This document shows positions 1 through 10,100 of a stretch of 64,000 bases of DNA, piece after piece. The notes beneath the pieces are model-generated. The model was not told the DNA's origin. It searched no databases and saw only the letters and a list, made by a program, of their open reading frames with translations. Source of the DNA: Atriophallophorus winterbourni (lineage: Eukaryota > Platyhelminthes > Trematoda > Plagiorchiida > Microphallidae); assembly GCA_013407085.1 (NCBI GenBank), contig JACCGJ010016073.1, positions 62,001 through 126,000 of the forward strand. The letters are read 5' to 3'. Made by a program: the position numbers and the translations under genes. Position 1 is the first letter of the stretch; the number at the start of each line of letters is the position of its first letter.

Positions 1-214
1 AATTTTTTCACTATTATTTTTTGTTGGATGTTCTGTTTAATTGATAAAATTAGTCACTGTTATTTGGCACGAACGACTCATTAACTTTCACTGATGAAGC
101 ATCGAATTAACGGTGGTGTAAATTTGAACGCTGAAATTCATTCCATCATTTCTACCGTTAATAGCACTTGCTTAATTACATCAAGCAGATATTTTCATCA
201 GAATAAAAATGGAT

Positions 215-285
215 AACTTCGTTGTTGGTGGACGTTTCGTCATCAAGCTAGATGTCATCATCAGCAGAACTTCTTTCGAAGTGAC
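215..285 (-). ncRNA. Hammerhead ribozyme motif, PLE locus A minus copy
   Basis: Read on the minus strand there is the core CTGATGA (264-258), a potential stem II closed by GATGAC, then GAAAC (238-234) and GTC just after. The stem III segment is the palindrome ACGT, which could only pair between two RNAs or two tandem units. Stem II has one mismatch and there is an extra T after the CTGATGA core. PLEs are known to carry hammerhead motifs in their terminal repeats; activity here is untested. Confidence 0.6.
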
Positions 286-815
286 TTGAAATTGGTATTC
301 ATTGGTTTTTATAAGGTCCGTCTGTCCGTTCGCCATCACGCCCGTTGGTTGGTGGAATTCATGTGTTGCATTCTTGTCCATCGAGTATAAATTGGTCCAT
401 AGGTTGTAGCCAATTGGAGGTACTGGTTAATAGATTTGGTTGTTGAGTGCCACGCTTCGACGAATTATCGCGCTCCTCGGTTGTTTTCTTTGGCGTTGTT
501 CCAATCGAAATAGTGTCCGAATTGATCAACATGTATTGAAATCAGTTACCTTGGGTCGTGCCTTCGTACAGCTAACCGGTGCTCGTGTATTCTTGTGCTT
601 AGCTTGCGCCCGGTTTGTCCGATGTAGTACTTTTCGCAATCTCTGCACGTAATCTTGTAGACAATATTCGATTGTTCTTCTTTCGCAACTTCGCCTCTCA
701 TATTGTTGAAGTGGTTGCGTAATGTTGACACGGGTTTGTGCGCGACCTCTATTCCAAATGGCCGAAAGACCCGGGCTGCTATTTCTGATATATTCTGGGT
801 CAACTGAATGAAATG
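215..815 (-). mobile_element. Penelope-like element, locus A, minus copy (5'-truncated)
   Basis: This is the 3' portion of a Penelope-like retroelement on the minus strand. It holds the GIY-YIG endonuclease end of the polyprotein and, downstream of it, a hammerhead-like motif near 234-264. It begins abruptly near 815, where it meets the plus-strand copy head to head. The RT part is missing. Its protein differs clearly from the locus B copies, so it is a separate subfamily. It carries several frameshifts and is not functional. Confidence 0.8.
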
Positions 816-821
816 GAACAA
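330..821 (-). pseudogene. PLE GIY-YIG endonuclease, degraded
   Basis: The longest open piece (821-546) shows the endonuclease start: a block equivalent to NISEIAARVFRPFG, then VAHKP, then CRDCEKYYIGQTGR, which combines the zinc-binding Cys pair typical of PLE endonucleases with the YIG half of the GIY-YIG motif, followed by RIHEHR. Past a frame change the C-terminal part reappears in other frames, with FVEAWHSTTKSIN matching FLEAWYSTPQSIN of locus B. The family nicks target DNA to prime reverse transcription. At least two frame changes separate the pieces, so this is a pseudogene. The endonuclease assignment is secure; exact ends are approximate. Confidence 0.8.
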
Positions 822-837
822 ACAAGAATAAAACCAG

Positions 838-1210
838 AAGAATCAACTATCCCGAGATTCTACGGTTACCCAAAATACACAAAGAAAATATTCCATTACG
901 CCCGATCGTTTTCTAACCCGGAGGACCAAATTACAAGTTATCGAAAGAATTGCGAAGATGACTGTTATATCTGGTGACAGAATCGGAACACGCCGTCAAT
1001 TCTGCAGAACAATTTCTCCAGAAATTGAAAAATGTGAGGATCGATAAAGATGAAATAATGGTGTCTTTCGACGTAACGGCGTTATTCACATCAATTGATC
1101 AAACACTCGCAAAGCGAATCGTATCAGCGTTGCTCGACGAAAAAGGAACTGACCACAACGGAAATCGATTAACACGAGATAGTTTGATGGAATTGATCGA
1201 GCTGTGTGTT
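838..1210 (+). pseudogene. PLE reverse transcriptase, N-terminal part only
   Basis: After a frame change near 860 (one base missing inside the PRFYGLPKIHK-like block) and stops near 915 and 958, the frame from 974 reads QFLQKLKNVRIDKDEIMVSF and then DVTALFTSID. This is the same order as the RT of locus B, where the block reads FDVTSLFTSID and carries the first catalytic aspartate. The reading continues to TRDSLMELIELC and ends there at the internal deletion. The remaining palm with the second catalytic pair is absent. It cannot encode a working RT. Confidence 0.75.
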
Positions 1211-1262
1211 CTGCTGATGATGTCATCTAGCTTGATGAGGAACCGTCCACCAACAACTACAC
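1205..1262 (+). ncRNA. Degenerate hammerhead motif, PLE locus A plus copy
   Basis: The core CTGATGA (1214-1220) and stem II strand GTCATC are kept, but the second core strand reads GGAACC instead of GAAAC and the second stem II strand has decayed to GATGAG. The GTCCACC segment that follows matches the minus copy. It is recognisable as the same motif but probably inactive. Confidence 0.5.
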
Positions 1263-1359
1263 AAGTTCGGCGAATACCATCTGAACAACATCCCCAGGAT
1301 GGACAGCAAAATGGCGCGTTTTACAAAATAAAACATGTTATCCATAATTTATTTTAAAC

Positions 1360-2966
1360 CGCATTGTGATGTTGATGAAGTTCTGAACTTATATTCCATT
1401 TTTTCAACAGAACACAAATACCTAAAGCAAAACACGATAGAAATGCAACAAAATTCAAGTAAGTGTATTCTGTGAGAGAATCATGAAAATGTACGAATTT
1501 TATTCATTTTTCTCTAAGCTTCATTTTCCTAGCTTTTCTCTGTTAGAATATGCGTTAAAAGGAGTTTTCGTATCAGCTCCGTCCTCTCTAAAATGTTGCC
1601 CAATTATCGCATCATAATTATTAGTTCCATAAACCTTAGAAATTTGAACAGCTTCATAATGAGGAACAAATATATTGTTGTTCAATGAGTTTAATTTGAG
1701 AATACCAGAAAATTTCGAAAATTTATTACACTTTGATTCACTTACTTTATGCTATTTGAGACGTTCAAGCTCTCGGGTCAATCGTATGTAGAATGCATTC
1801 TAATACAGTCGAAATTTACAAAGATTCTGAGATTTACAGCAACGTAGACAAATGGTTGATGGTCGGTATCAACCTCATACTGGCTCATCTAGAGAAGCGT
1901 GAAATTTTGATCACTCCATGTTATTTCGGCAAAAGATTTGTAGCGAATTTACTCCACAAAACAGCAAATACTATGCTGATTCCGAATAGAATTGAAGAAT
2001 AACAGTGATGGGTCAAAATTGAACGGAAAATCAATTGGTCCGAACAAATTACGGTTACACTTAACTCTGATTTTATCTGTGAATTCTACCAAATATTATC
2101 TTACGTCGAAATATATTTCAGAAAACCTCAACACAATTTACCTTGTTGTTACCATGTAGAAAGATTATAGCAAAATATTATTTACAAATAAGTTTGCACG
2201 CATCAGCCATAAATTGATAACGCACTATTGTAAATTAAGCAAAAATAAGACAATTCACAAACGATGTTTTGTTCTTTTCGCAGTGCAACCTCAAACAGTT
2301 GTGGTGACACAACCTAGAATATTCACACAAACAACAATGATGTGTAAAAGATGTGAAAAACTAAACCCAACTCGTGTGGAATATAAAAATGGCATCATGA
2401 CATTTGTTTCGTGCGCCATAATCGCTTTACTGGGGTGAGTTACCAAGATTCATGAGCATGCTCAAGCATAGCTAACTTAGTCTGATCGTATTTGATGTAA
2501 AATCGGAACTGCTCAATTTGTAATAAAACCTGTTAGCAAGGCATTAATCTAAAATGATGACTCTGATTTTTAAGGCAACAGCAGAGATGTCAAACACATC
2601 CAAATTTAAAATCACAGTATTATTTCATTGAATCATCAGAGTTGTTCGATGGACCTGACGACTTGACCTCAGGACGCATTCACAATTGAAAATGTGATGC
2701 GATCTTAGCTTTGCACACAAATGTCTTACTACTGTTATCCAAATGTGCACTTTCAGCAGCATCAGTGTTCATGGTTGAATGTTGGAACTACCACACTTCA
2801 AAAAAGAACTGCCTTTTAATATTTAATTCGGTGCGTGTTTGTTTAACTAGCAATTCCTAACCTGCCAATTCGGTTGACAGATACAGTTTAGATACATTCA
2901 AAAGAAAAATTAACGACTATATGAGAGATAAACTTGGTTTTGTCCAAAACAATTTACAAGCTATCG

Positions 2967-3026
<60 letters not shown>

Positions 3027-5632
3027 CTATATGGTTATCGATTTTGGAACCCTAATCAGTGTAAACAAGAAGTAAAACGTTATCTTGTCCTAAATTAACA
3101 ACTCTTTCGTTAACTAGTATTTTCCAAATCATTTTTATACAGCTCAAACTCAATCAAGCTTTTATACAAACAAACCTCGTTATTATGATATTTTATTCTG
3201 TTTGACAGCGGAGTTCTCGGCTGTTGTTTGATACCTTTTTGCTTCGACGAGTGTAAAGACGCTAAACACGTGTGTACAGGTTGCCAGCAGGAAGTTATTA
3301 CGATTCAGCGATGCGGTTAACGACACCAAATTGAAGATCCCCCTGCACCCGCACAATTGCAACATAGAACGCGTTTCATTTTGAATAATCTTTCATTACC
3401 AATCACACGAGCTAAATACTTGCTATTATTTTTATATGCTGAGTAAATTAAATGTTTTAAATACATTTTTCGAAATTTATGAGTGCGTTGATTTCAATTT
3501 TCTCTGATGATATCACAGCTGTGAGTTACATAGTTTAATCACAACTGAAAGTGATTTTAGTGCAACCATTCCAAGAGGGTTGCAATGGCTGAGATGTCGA
3601 AGCTGCCATCTGAATGGTTTAATTTATTCCGTGGTTAAAAAATTAGAAAACATATGTGATTTTCCTTCCTGATAATAGGAATGAAAATAATGAAAAAATA
3701 GTAAAACTGCTATGCTTCTGAGCCACTGTTCAATAGGGCTCATACATAAAATTCAACTATTACGTTAGTTGTGATTCCCAGGGCACAGAGAGAAGCACAT
3801 TCAACCTGCCGTTCGGAGGAACTACAACTGTTGCACATGACGAAGAAACGTGCTTTTTCCAAGGTCCTCACTAAACCCACGTGTAAACGTGATTCCAGCA
3901 AATGTTGGAAAAATAAACGAGGAATCCTAGCAACCTGTCAAACGTGTAAAATGTCGCCGTTTGTTATACATAAGTCGCGGATCTTTAGCTGCCAGATATT
4001 GACAAAAAATAAATCGAAAACTATATTATTTTTAATGTATAAAACATGACCAAGAGATAAAATAGTTAATTTAAAGATTCGAACAGCTTATTACAACTGT
4101 CTACCTACTGCACTTTTAAGAACTTCGAGTTATATCAGACAAGCGAAAAATACAAATACACTAATCACTGAGAAATAGCAACAGTTTTTAAATTTAATTT
4201 CAATATATATATATATGTACAATCTGATACAGATATGGTGCCGTTCAATATGCTAAATTTGGTTATAAAACATTTATTCGACCCTTCACAAACTAAATAT
4301 CTCTACTTTCATCGACCAAGGTTTGCTGCATGATAGATCAAAATATTTGAAGTTATGACAATATGCACATTGGAAGATTAAAATTCGGGTGAAAAGAAAA
4401 TATTCGCAGTGACATGCTTTTCAATCACACAGACAACTCACGATTATTTTTATGCTGTTTACACTCATGAAATAAGGACAGTGCGATCAGACTCCGCATG
4501 ACTTGAGACAGTAAAATAATGGTTAACCAAGTAAGTACTTCGGAATCAATGTCCCAGAAATCCTACTGCAAATTGCATGCTCGTGAATGAATACAGTGCA
4601 ATATATAAGGCTTGAAACATGCGTTTAAACAAAACATATAGAAAACATGGACTTTTGACATTATCGCAAACATCTCATTCATGAACACTTTTACGGCAAA
4701 TGTTAAAAGAATGAATCTGGTGATTGTGGTTCGAACGACCACAGCCTGTTAATTGCATGTTATTTAATAAACCTTACTGGGATCGAGATTTGACACATGG
4801 TTCAAACTTAAAATCTTTATGAGCATACATATCCATCTGGCAAATTACAACTAATGGCACTTTAAAGAAGTAACTGCATAGAGATAAGTTCATCATTAGA
4901 GCCTTCGGAAAATTCTTGAAAATCAGCAAAAAATTAGAAATTATAAAGGCAGAAGTATTAGGATGAATTTCGCATTACATTGAACTTATGCCAATCCTCG
5001 ATTTAAGTGAGTTCTTTTTTTCAATTTAAGAAAACCTTCGCTCATTACCACATAAGCTTTGCCGAAGCACATGTATTGATAGAATAAGAAGAAGAAATTG
5101 ACTTTATTCGTACACACGAATTTTCAGTTGTTACAATAATGGAACATATTGATCGCTCCCTTCATCTAATTTAGAAATAGTCAAACCGATCGTTCCTTAA
5201 AAAACTGTCAATCGCTCCAATTGATTACGCACGCATATCCATTTGCTAGTAGCTTTATCCTGAGAGTATATGTATAAAACCAAATCAATATGTATAATTA
5301 TACTTATAGTGAAGATAGCGATGTTTGGTTAACAATCTTGAGATTTTGCCCATAATGAAAAAATGGTTCCAGAATGTTCAACTTCATCGATTTGCTCGAA
5401 TCATATTGAAGGGAATGAATGCCCAAAAATTCATACACGTAAATTTGCTGTCCTTATTAAAAATCGAAAAATGAACCCGCTTGAGGGCAACATTTCTAGT
5501 GTGTTTATATGAATCACATTTTATTCGTTTGATCAATGCCAGAAAATGACGTATTCTAAGGCAAAGCAGTAAAACTTAATCATAATCAACTGCAATACAA
5601 TGATACATTTGATCTGCAGCTTATAGCTGATA
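1360..5632. other. AT-rich region without recognised genes
   Basis: Both strands show only short open frames with no family resemblance. The stretch contains one long (TA)n run and a short (TA) run near 4,205. I see no exon-like segment and no element protein here. Old, unrecognisable repeats cannot be excluded. Confidence 0.5.
2971..3023. repeat. (TA)n microsatellite
   Basis: An uninterrupted TA dinucleotide run of about 53 bases in AT-rich DNA. It is likely to vary in length between individuals. Confidence 0.95.
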
Positions 5633-5659
5633 CACTGAAATCTCAGTACTATGCCACCC

Positions 5660-5712
5660 GTTGGGACCGAGCAAAAGTGGCATAGTAGCGAGAGTGGCAT
5701 AGTAACGAGGTT
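5660..5712 (+). repeat. Transposon end repeat, left copy
   Basis: It holds GGGACCGAGCAAAAGTGGCA, then GTAGCGAGAGTGGCATAGTA and ACGAGG. The same block occurs in the same orientation at 6,678-6,724 in the right end of the element. Confidence 0.8.
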
Positions 5713-5778
5713 TTGTAAAAACGGCTTTATTTTCTCAAGTCCATCATTTATTTGCTCAATCGATCAGTCAAAGCTCTC

Positions 5779-6382
5779 AGAAATCGTCGGCTGACGCATC
5801 TTCTTTCGTCGGATCTCGTTCATCTCGTTGTCTAGCCGATCACACTCCTGCATAGTCTCGTCCAGATTGAAGACTTCATCTGTAGAGAATTGAGTAAGGG
5901 CCGGAGAACCTGCTGCTGCCAATCAATAAGGGATTGGGAATCCACCACTCCAGCTTCGCCCTGCACTGCTTGAACGTGACGCCATTGCGCTTCTTGAAGC
6001 TGTCTAACCAACCGTCGCTCGCCATAAAGTCTGGGATGTGCATCAGCTCGGCCAGTTTTATCGCCTTCTCCTTGATCAGATCGCCGCTGACAGGCATATT
6101 CAGTCCTCTTGCTTGCATCAGCCACATCAGCACTCCCTCCTCAAACTTCGGGTCTGAGGCTGCGTCAGCTTCACGCGCCCGATGGAACTCCAGCTTTGAT
6201 TGCAGCTTCAATTGCATCCTTCTTGCTGAGAATGCCCTTCACGGTGGTTCTCTTAACTTCGACGCTCCATTTCTTGCTAATCTCCCTCGCCAACTTGGAC
6301 TGATTCGGCTCCTTCTTTGCAGCATCAATGATCTCGAACTTCTCCTTCAGCGTAAAGTCGGTTCGCTTGCGTTTCTGATGAC
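5779..6382 (-). pseudogene. Tigger/CENP-B-like transposase, frameshifted and core-deleted
   Basis: Three frames together give the N-terminal DNA-binding part of a pogo/Tigger transposase. First comes a psq/CENPB-N type helix-turn-helix (TLKEKFEIIDAAKK, LAREISKKW, near 6,375-6,180). Then comes the Tc5-type HTH with EEGVLMWLMQARGLNMPVSG, IKEKAIKLAE and ASDGWLDSFKKRNGV (6,140-5,960). After another frame change there is VVDSQSLIDWQQQVL and then DEVFNLDET, which carries the first acidic residue of the DDE domain. Immediately afterwards the sequence reads a C-terminal-like tail ending QPTISESFD and a stop near 5,770. About 250 residues of catalytic domain usual in the family are absent. AATAAA-like signals follow the stop. 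Confidence 0.75.
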
Positions 6383-6602
6383 ATTATGGGCTGAATAGTT
6401 TGAAAAATAACGATGTCACTGTTGTGAGTGTCCGTTTGTGCGCGCGCTTTCGTGGGTCTATCTATCGATACTTAAAGCAAGAGTAGGAAAGAGGCTGTCG
6501 TTGTGCGTGAGGTGATTGGCTTGTTGTAGCTGACGTCAGGGAGAAACATCGCGTGTTTAACCTTGAAACCGGCTGACTATATGCGCAAAAATGCACTTTC
6601 AA

Positions 6603-6724
6603 ATAGCCACAGAATAGTGGCATAGTAACGAGAGTAGGGAGTGGCATAGTAAATTTATTTTGTATTGAATTTTGTCGGGACCGAGCAAAAGTGGCAAGTA
6701 GCGAGAGGGGCATAGTAACGAGGG
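6603..6724 (+). repeat. Transposon end repeat, right copies
   Basis: GTGGCATAGTAACGAG recurs near 6,610 and a shortened copy near 6,640, followed at 6,678 by the GGGACCGAGCAAAAGTGGCA block seen in the left end. One T/A pair is lost in the GGCATAG unit of this copy. These could be subterminal transposase-binding repeats. Confidence 0.7.
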
Positions 6725-6745
6725 GGCTCGTACCGAGAACCATTG

Positions 6746-7785
6746 TTTCCACATTCCAGAGTATACCAAATTAATTGATATAATTCTATTCCAATCAAGG
6801 TCGTATTTCCATTTAAAACGACCGGAATCTACTTATACTAGAAATTGGACGGAGCGCATTGTAAATTGCAAATTTCAAACTCGATGGTCACAGAAGATAT
6901 GACAAAGCCACCACCTGATCAAACGTTGATGACGCTCTTGAACCAAATATAAGCGCGACAGCGATCTTTACACTAAAACAGTGAAACTCCGAAAAGATAA
7001 AATACCTTTCGGCAAGATTGACATTTCTGCCTGATATTACCGATATTCAAAGTTGTCTGTCAAATGATGTAGCGATTTATGAAACCGGTAAACTTGCGTT
7101 TGAGTGCGTGGGTTATGAAGCGTTTTGTCTCAGGAAGCATGGTCTTACTGATCAGTCATCAATCTTGATCATGCCACTCTTGCAAAGCGGAACATTTCAC
7201 CGCGTTGAACGGAAGAGTTGGACAGAGTTTACTGGTTTCTTGTTCGCTACTTTGAGAAAAATATGAATTGAATTGAGTCAATCACTAGTATTCTCTACAA
7301 AACCTATGCACTTGAGAATTTTTTAGCAACTCCTCTGGTGTTTGTGCCAATACGTATTAGATCGCACGCGATTTTCAATTAATGGAGGGATTTCGGTGAA
7401 CCCCAAAGGTATTTGCTTTAACGGCAGTTAACGGAAGACTTAGCATAACACATAACAGTAGAAATAGTTTTTCTCAGGTGATATAACTATTATAACTTGC
7501 ATCAACTCCACTGCAGATTGTAATATATTACATAGGGGTCTGGATAACGTGTCAGTCCAGATGGATGCGAATGACATGCTATTTAGCACAGGAAAAATCA
7601 AAATGCTTTATCTTGGCATAAATGTTTTTGGAATAAGAACAGAAACTTTGGGAAATATCTGGGAATATGAATTTTTGAAACGCTGAAAAGCACCTTTTAA
7701 TAACGGTATGTTGTGAAGCAGGTAAACAGATAGTCATTAAACTTCCTAAAATGTTAGGATGATTTTAGTCAGTAACGTTAACGAG
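6746..7785. other. No recognised feature
   Basis: An 82-codon open frame at 7,018-7,266 (plus) has no resemblance to any family I know and no supporting signals. Otherwise I see nothing here. Confidence 0.4.
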
Positions 7786-7844
7786 GATAATGAATGTCTA
7801 CCTCCGCCCAACGATTGAGTATGTGGTACATGTTTGGGCTCTGA

Positions 7845-8110
7845 TTGCTGGAAGATATCCTCCTGTTCGAAGTTCCCAATTACTGGTCATGGGGGACTTC
7901 AACATATCAGATCATCCTCTACACACAAGTGATCATAAATACCGTGAGCTGATCGACTTGATTCCACTGAATAACTATGTGTCCGACTCAGAGTTACCGT
8001 CCGTTTTGGATTAAATACTTACTTCCGAGACAACAGCAGATGAGGGCGTTGACTACATTGTCCCCCTCGGTCGGAGTGATCATCTTCTATTAGGCTTTGA
8101 ATATGTATGC
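7845..8110 (+). pseudogene. AP-type endonuclease fragment of CR1-like ORF2
   Basis: The frame contains QLLVMGDFNISD, the GDFN motif of AP-like LINE endonucleases that holds a catalytic Asp-Asn pair. After a stop near 8,015 the reading continues to VPLGRSDHLLLGF, which matches the conserved SDH motif near the endonuclease C-terminus. The N-terminal half of the domain is missing. This enzyme nicks the target strand for priming. It is non-functional because of truncation and stops. Confidence 0.75.
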
Positions 8111-8179
8111 AGCGCTAGACGAGTATTTGATTCTACAGAACTATTCAGAAGGACTGTGTGAGTTTACTTGACGCGCTTT

Positions 8180-9492
8180 GGTTTGTACATTGGCGAGTGC
8201 TTGATGATCACAACACGAAAACACATTGCACCGCACTCACCGAAAGACTTCAGTCAAACATATATCAAAATTCGCGATTTGTTGATGAACGACGCGTAAG
8301 CGACTTTCGCTTTAAGCTTCGTAGTTGCACAAAAACGGATCGGGAAAAGGAACTCTGCTTGAGCTCAACACAGAAATACAAGGATCGATCATTCATCGTA
8401 ACAATTTTGCAGAATTCGCAACAAATTAAACACTTTCATCAAGGAAGACAAGCAAAATTACCATTGATTCATATCTTTGTAAATGGAAGGAAATCCTAAA
8501 TTGCTATATCGGATTGTCAATGCTCGATTGAGTGTGAAACCAAGGGTGTTTCCTGTTCTTACTGACGCTGGATTAACGGTCCCAGCAAATGAAACAGCTG
8601 ATGCTCTCGCTCAATTTTATGCTGAAGTATTTAGTCCGTTAGCAATTAGATCAACTGAAGAATTACCGCCATCAACGGTGACGCAACAGCTGACTGAGAT
8701 CGACATCAATTCAGCGATTCTATAACGACATTTGTGTCGAATGGACCATAGGAAATCCTGAGGAGTAGACGGAATCACTCTGACTATACCGAAATCCTGT
8801 GTCCAACAGCTGTGTGAACCTTTAAGTGAATTGTTTAAACATTCTCTTACCGAATGAGTGGTGCCAATAGAGTGGTAGACAGGGGTAATTTCACCTATCA
8901 ACAAAGGTGGTAGACGTTCAGATCCTGCAAACTGCCGTCCTGTCACCCTACATTCTGTGAGATCCAAAGTTCTAGAGCACATAGTGACGGAAAAATAGTT
9001 CATTACTTGAAATCACAAAATATGCTATCTGTATCGCAGCATGGTTTTCGGAAATCTCGCTAGTGCTTGACAAACTTGTTGACGGTGTTAAACGTCTGGA
9101 CGAAAGTGGTTGACGAAGGAGCTAGCATCTGCGCTTGCTATCTGGATATGTCTAAAGCTTTTGACCGAGTTGATCACTTTAGACTACTAGAAAAGCTGAA
9201 GCAGATGAGTAGCAGCGGACAGCTACTCGTATGGCTTGAAAGTTACCTCAGTGGGCGCAGGGCGATCGTTCGAATCAACGGGTTACAATCACAGGTTATT
9301 GATGCCTCTAGTGGCGTATCGCAAGGTTTAGTCCTCGGGCCAGTACTTTTCTTTGTTTACATCAATGACCTACCAGAGACGCTCTCATGCAAGGTGATTC
9401 TCTTTGCTGATGTTATTAAACTTTGGACGGGGATAAAATCAACTGCGGACAGTGTACAGCTGCGACGTGATCTAGATGCTTTTCACGAATAG
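8180..9492 (+). pseudogene. CR1-like reverse transcriptase, broken ORF2
   Basis: The linker region (8,240-8,725) runs in two frames. The fingers motif GVDGITLTIPKSC, then NCRPVTLHSVRSKVLEHI, lie between 8,770 and 8,985. The palm reads LDMSKAFDRVDHFRLLEKL (first catalytic Asp, near 9,150), then SSGVSQGLVLGPVLFFVYIN and LFADVIKLW. The last block normally reads FADD; here the second Asp is Val, so the active site is lost as well as the frame. In-frame stops occur near 8,857, 8,870 and 8,997. CR1/Jockey clade is the best fit. Confidence 0.8.
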
Positions 9493-10060
9493 TCGGTACG
9501 GAATAAGTTGCCATCCAATTTCTAAAAATGCAAGGTGTTGCAAATTGGTAAGCCATTCCAGTGGCAATATCACTTTGGGCAGACGATTTTGAGCTGGACC
9601 TAGTGGGAAAGGGATCTTGGAGTTTGGGTGAGGTCATCTACAAGCGTGCTTCCAAGCTTCTAGGTATGTTTCGACGGATTTTCAGAACCTTCTCGCTTGG
9701 AACGTTGTTCATTATCATGAAAACCTGCCTAATTCCAATCACGGAGCATGCATCACATCTTGGTCTCCGTGGTTAAAAAAGGATATATTATTGCTTGATA
9801 AAATACCATCGTGCAACCAAACTCGTACGTGGTTTCCGGAAACTAACGTACGAGGAATGATTGCAAAAACTGAGACTCCCTACGCCCATTCGAAGAAGTC
9901 TTCGAAGTCATGTGATACTAACATACAAAATATTAAATATTTCACATCATCATGCAAAGAAATGTGAGTGCAATCGGTTAGAGTTGTTTTTGGGTAACGT
10001 TTCACGTCTAAAAGCTTCGTGAGACCAAGGGTGATAGTCACGATTGGGAACACGATTAAG
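9493..10060 (+). pseudogene. Post-RT C-terminal remnant of the same LINE
   Basis: Short matches in shifting frames (DLGVWVRSSTS, then YHRATKLVRGFRKLTYEE near 9,800, then ILTYKILNISHHHAKK) follow the order of the post-RT region seen intact at 19.5-20.1 kb. It is heavily mutated and has no usable frame. Confidence 0.6.
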
Positions 10061-10100
10061 TAGTAGTCAACCCACCACCACTTATTTGACCTTACCGCTA

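Larger units (their letters stand above)
812..1275 (+). mobile_element. Penelope-like element, locus A, plus copy with internal deletion
   Basis: Plus-strand partner of the inverted pair. It starts just upstream of the RT motif PRFYG-PKIHK (near 855), runs through the first RT blocks to the MELIELC block near 1205, and then jumps directly to the 3' hammerhead-bearing tail at about 1210. The deletion removes the catalytic YVDD box and the complete endonuclease. What is left is a short piece of RT fused to the ribozyme tail. Confidence 0.75.
5633..6745 (-). mobile_element. pogo/Tigger-like DNA transposon, internally deleted
   Basis: The unit is bounded by related inverted ends. The left end has CACTGAAATCTCAGTACTA followed by TGCCAC, and the right end read on the minus strand has CTCGTTACTATGCC. 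A left TA (5,631-5,632) could be half of the TA target duplication typical of this superfamily; a matching right TA was not found. Near both ends lies a GGGACCGAGCAAAAGTGGCA block followed by repeats of GGCATAGTA(G/A)CGAG, so each end is internally repetitive. Between them is a minus-strand transposase remnant lacking most of its catalytic domain. Confidence 0.7.
7790..10100 (+). mobile_element. CR1/Jockey-like LINE (subfamily A), decayed
   Basis: Pieces appear in the order endonuclease C-terminus, linker, RT fingers, RT palm and post-RT domain over 2.3 kb on the plus strand, in several frames. It is the same subfamily as the elements at 17.4-18.0, 19.5-20.1 and 23.5-25.2 kb, judged by shared blocks such as QNPKVLYQIVN versus GNPKLLYRIVN. 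The first 55 bases look like the post-RT end of another copy (NVYLRPTIEYVVHVWA), so the 5' side is chimeric. No tail or target duplication was found. Confidence 0.8.

Noticed and set aside
5934..6398. 154-codon plus-strand frame
   Set aside because: Antisense of the Tigger-like transposase, whose HTH motifs are clear on the minus strand.
7018..7266. 82-codon frame as a small gene
   Set aside because: No homology signal and surrounded by non-coding DNA; length is unremarkable for chance.
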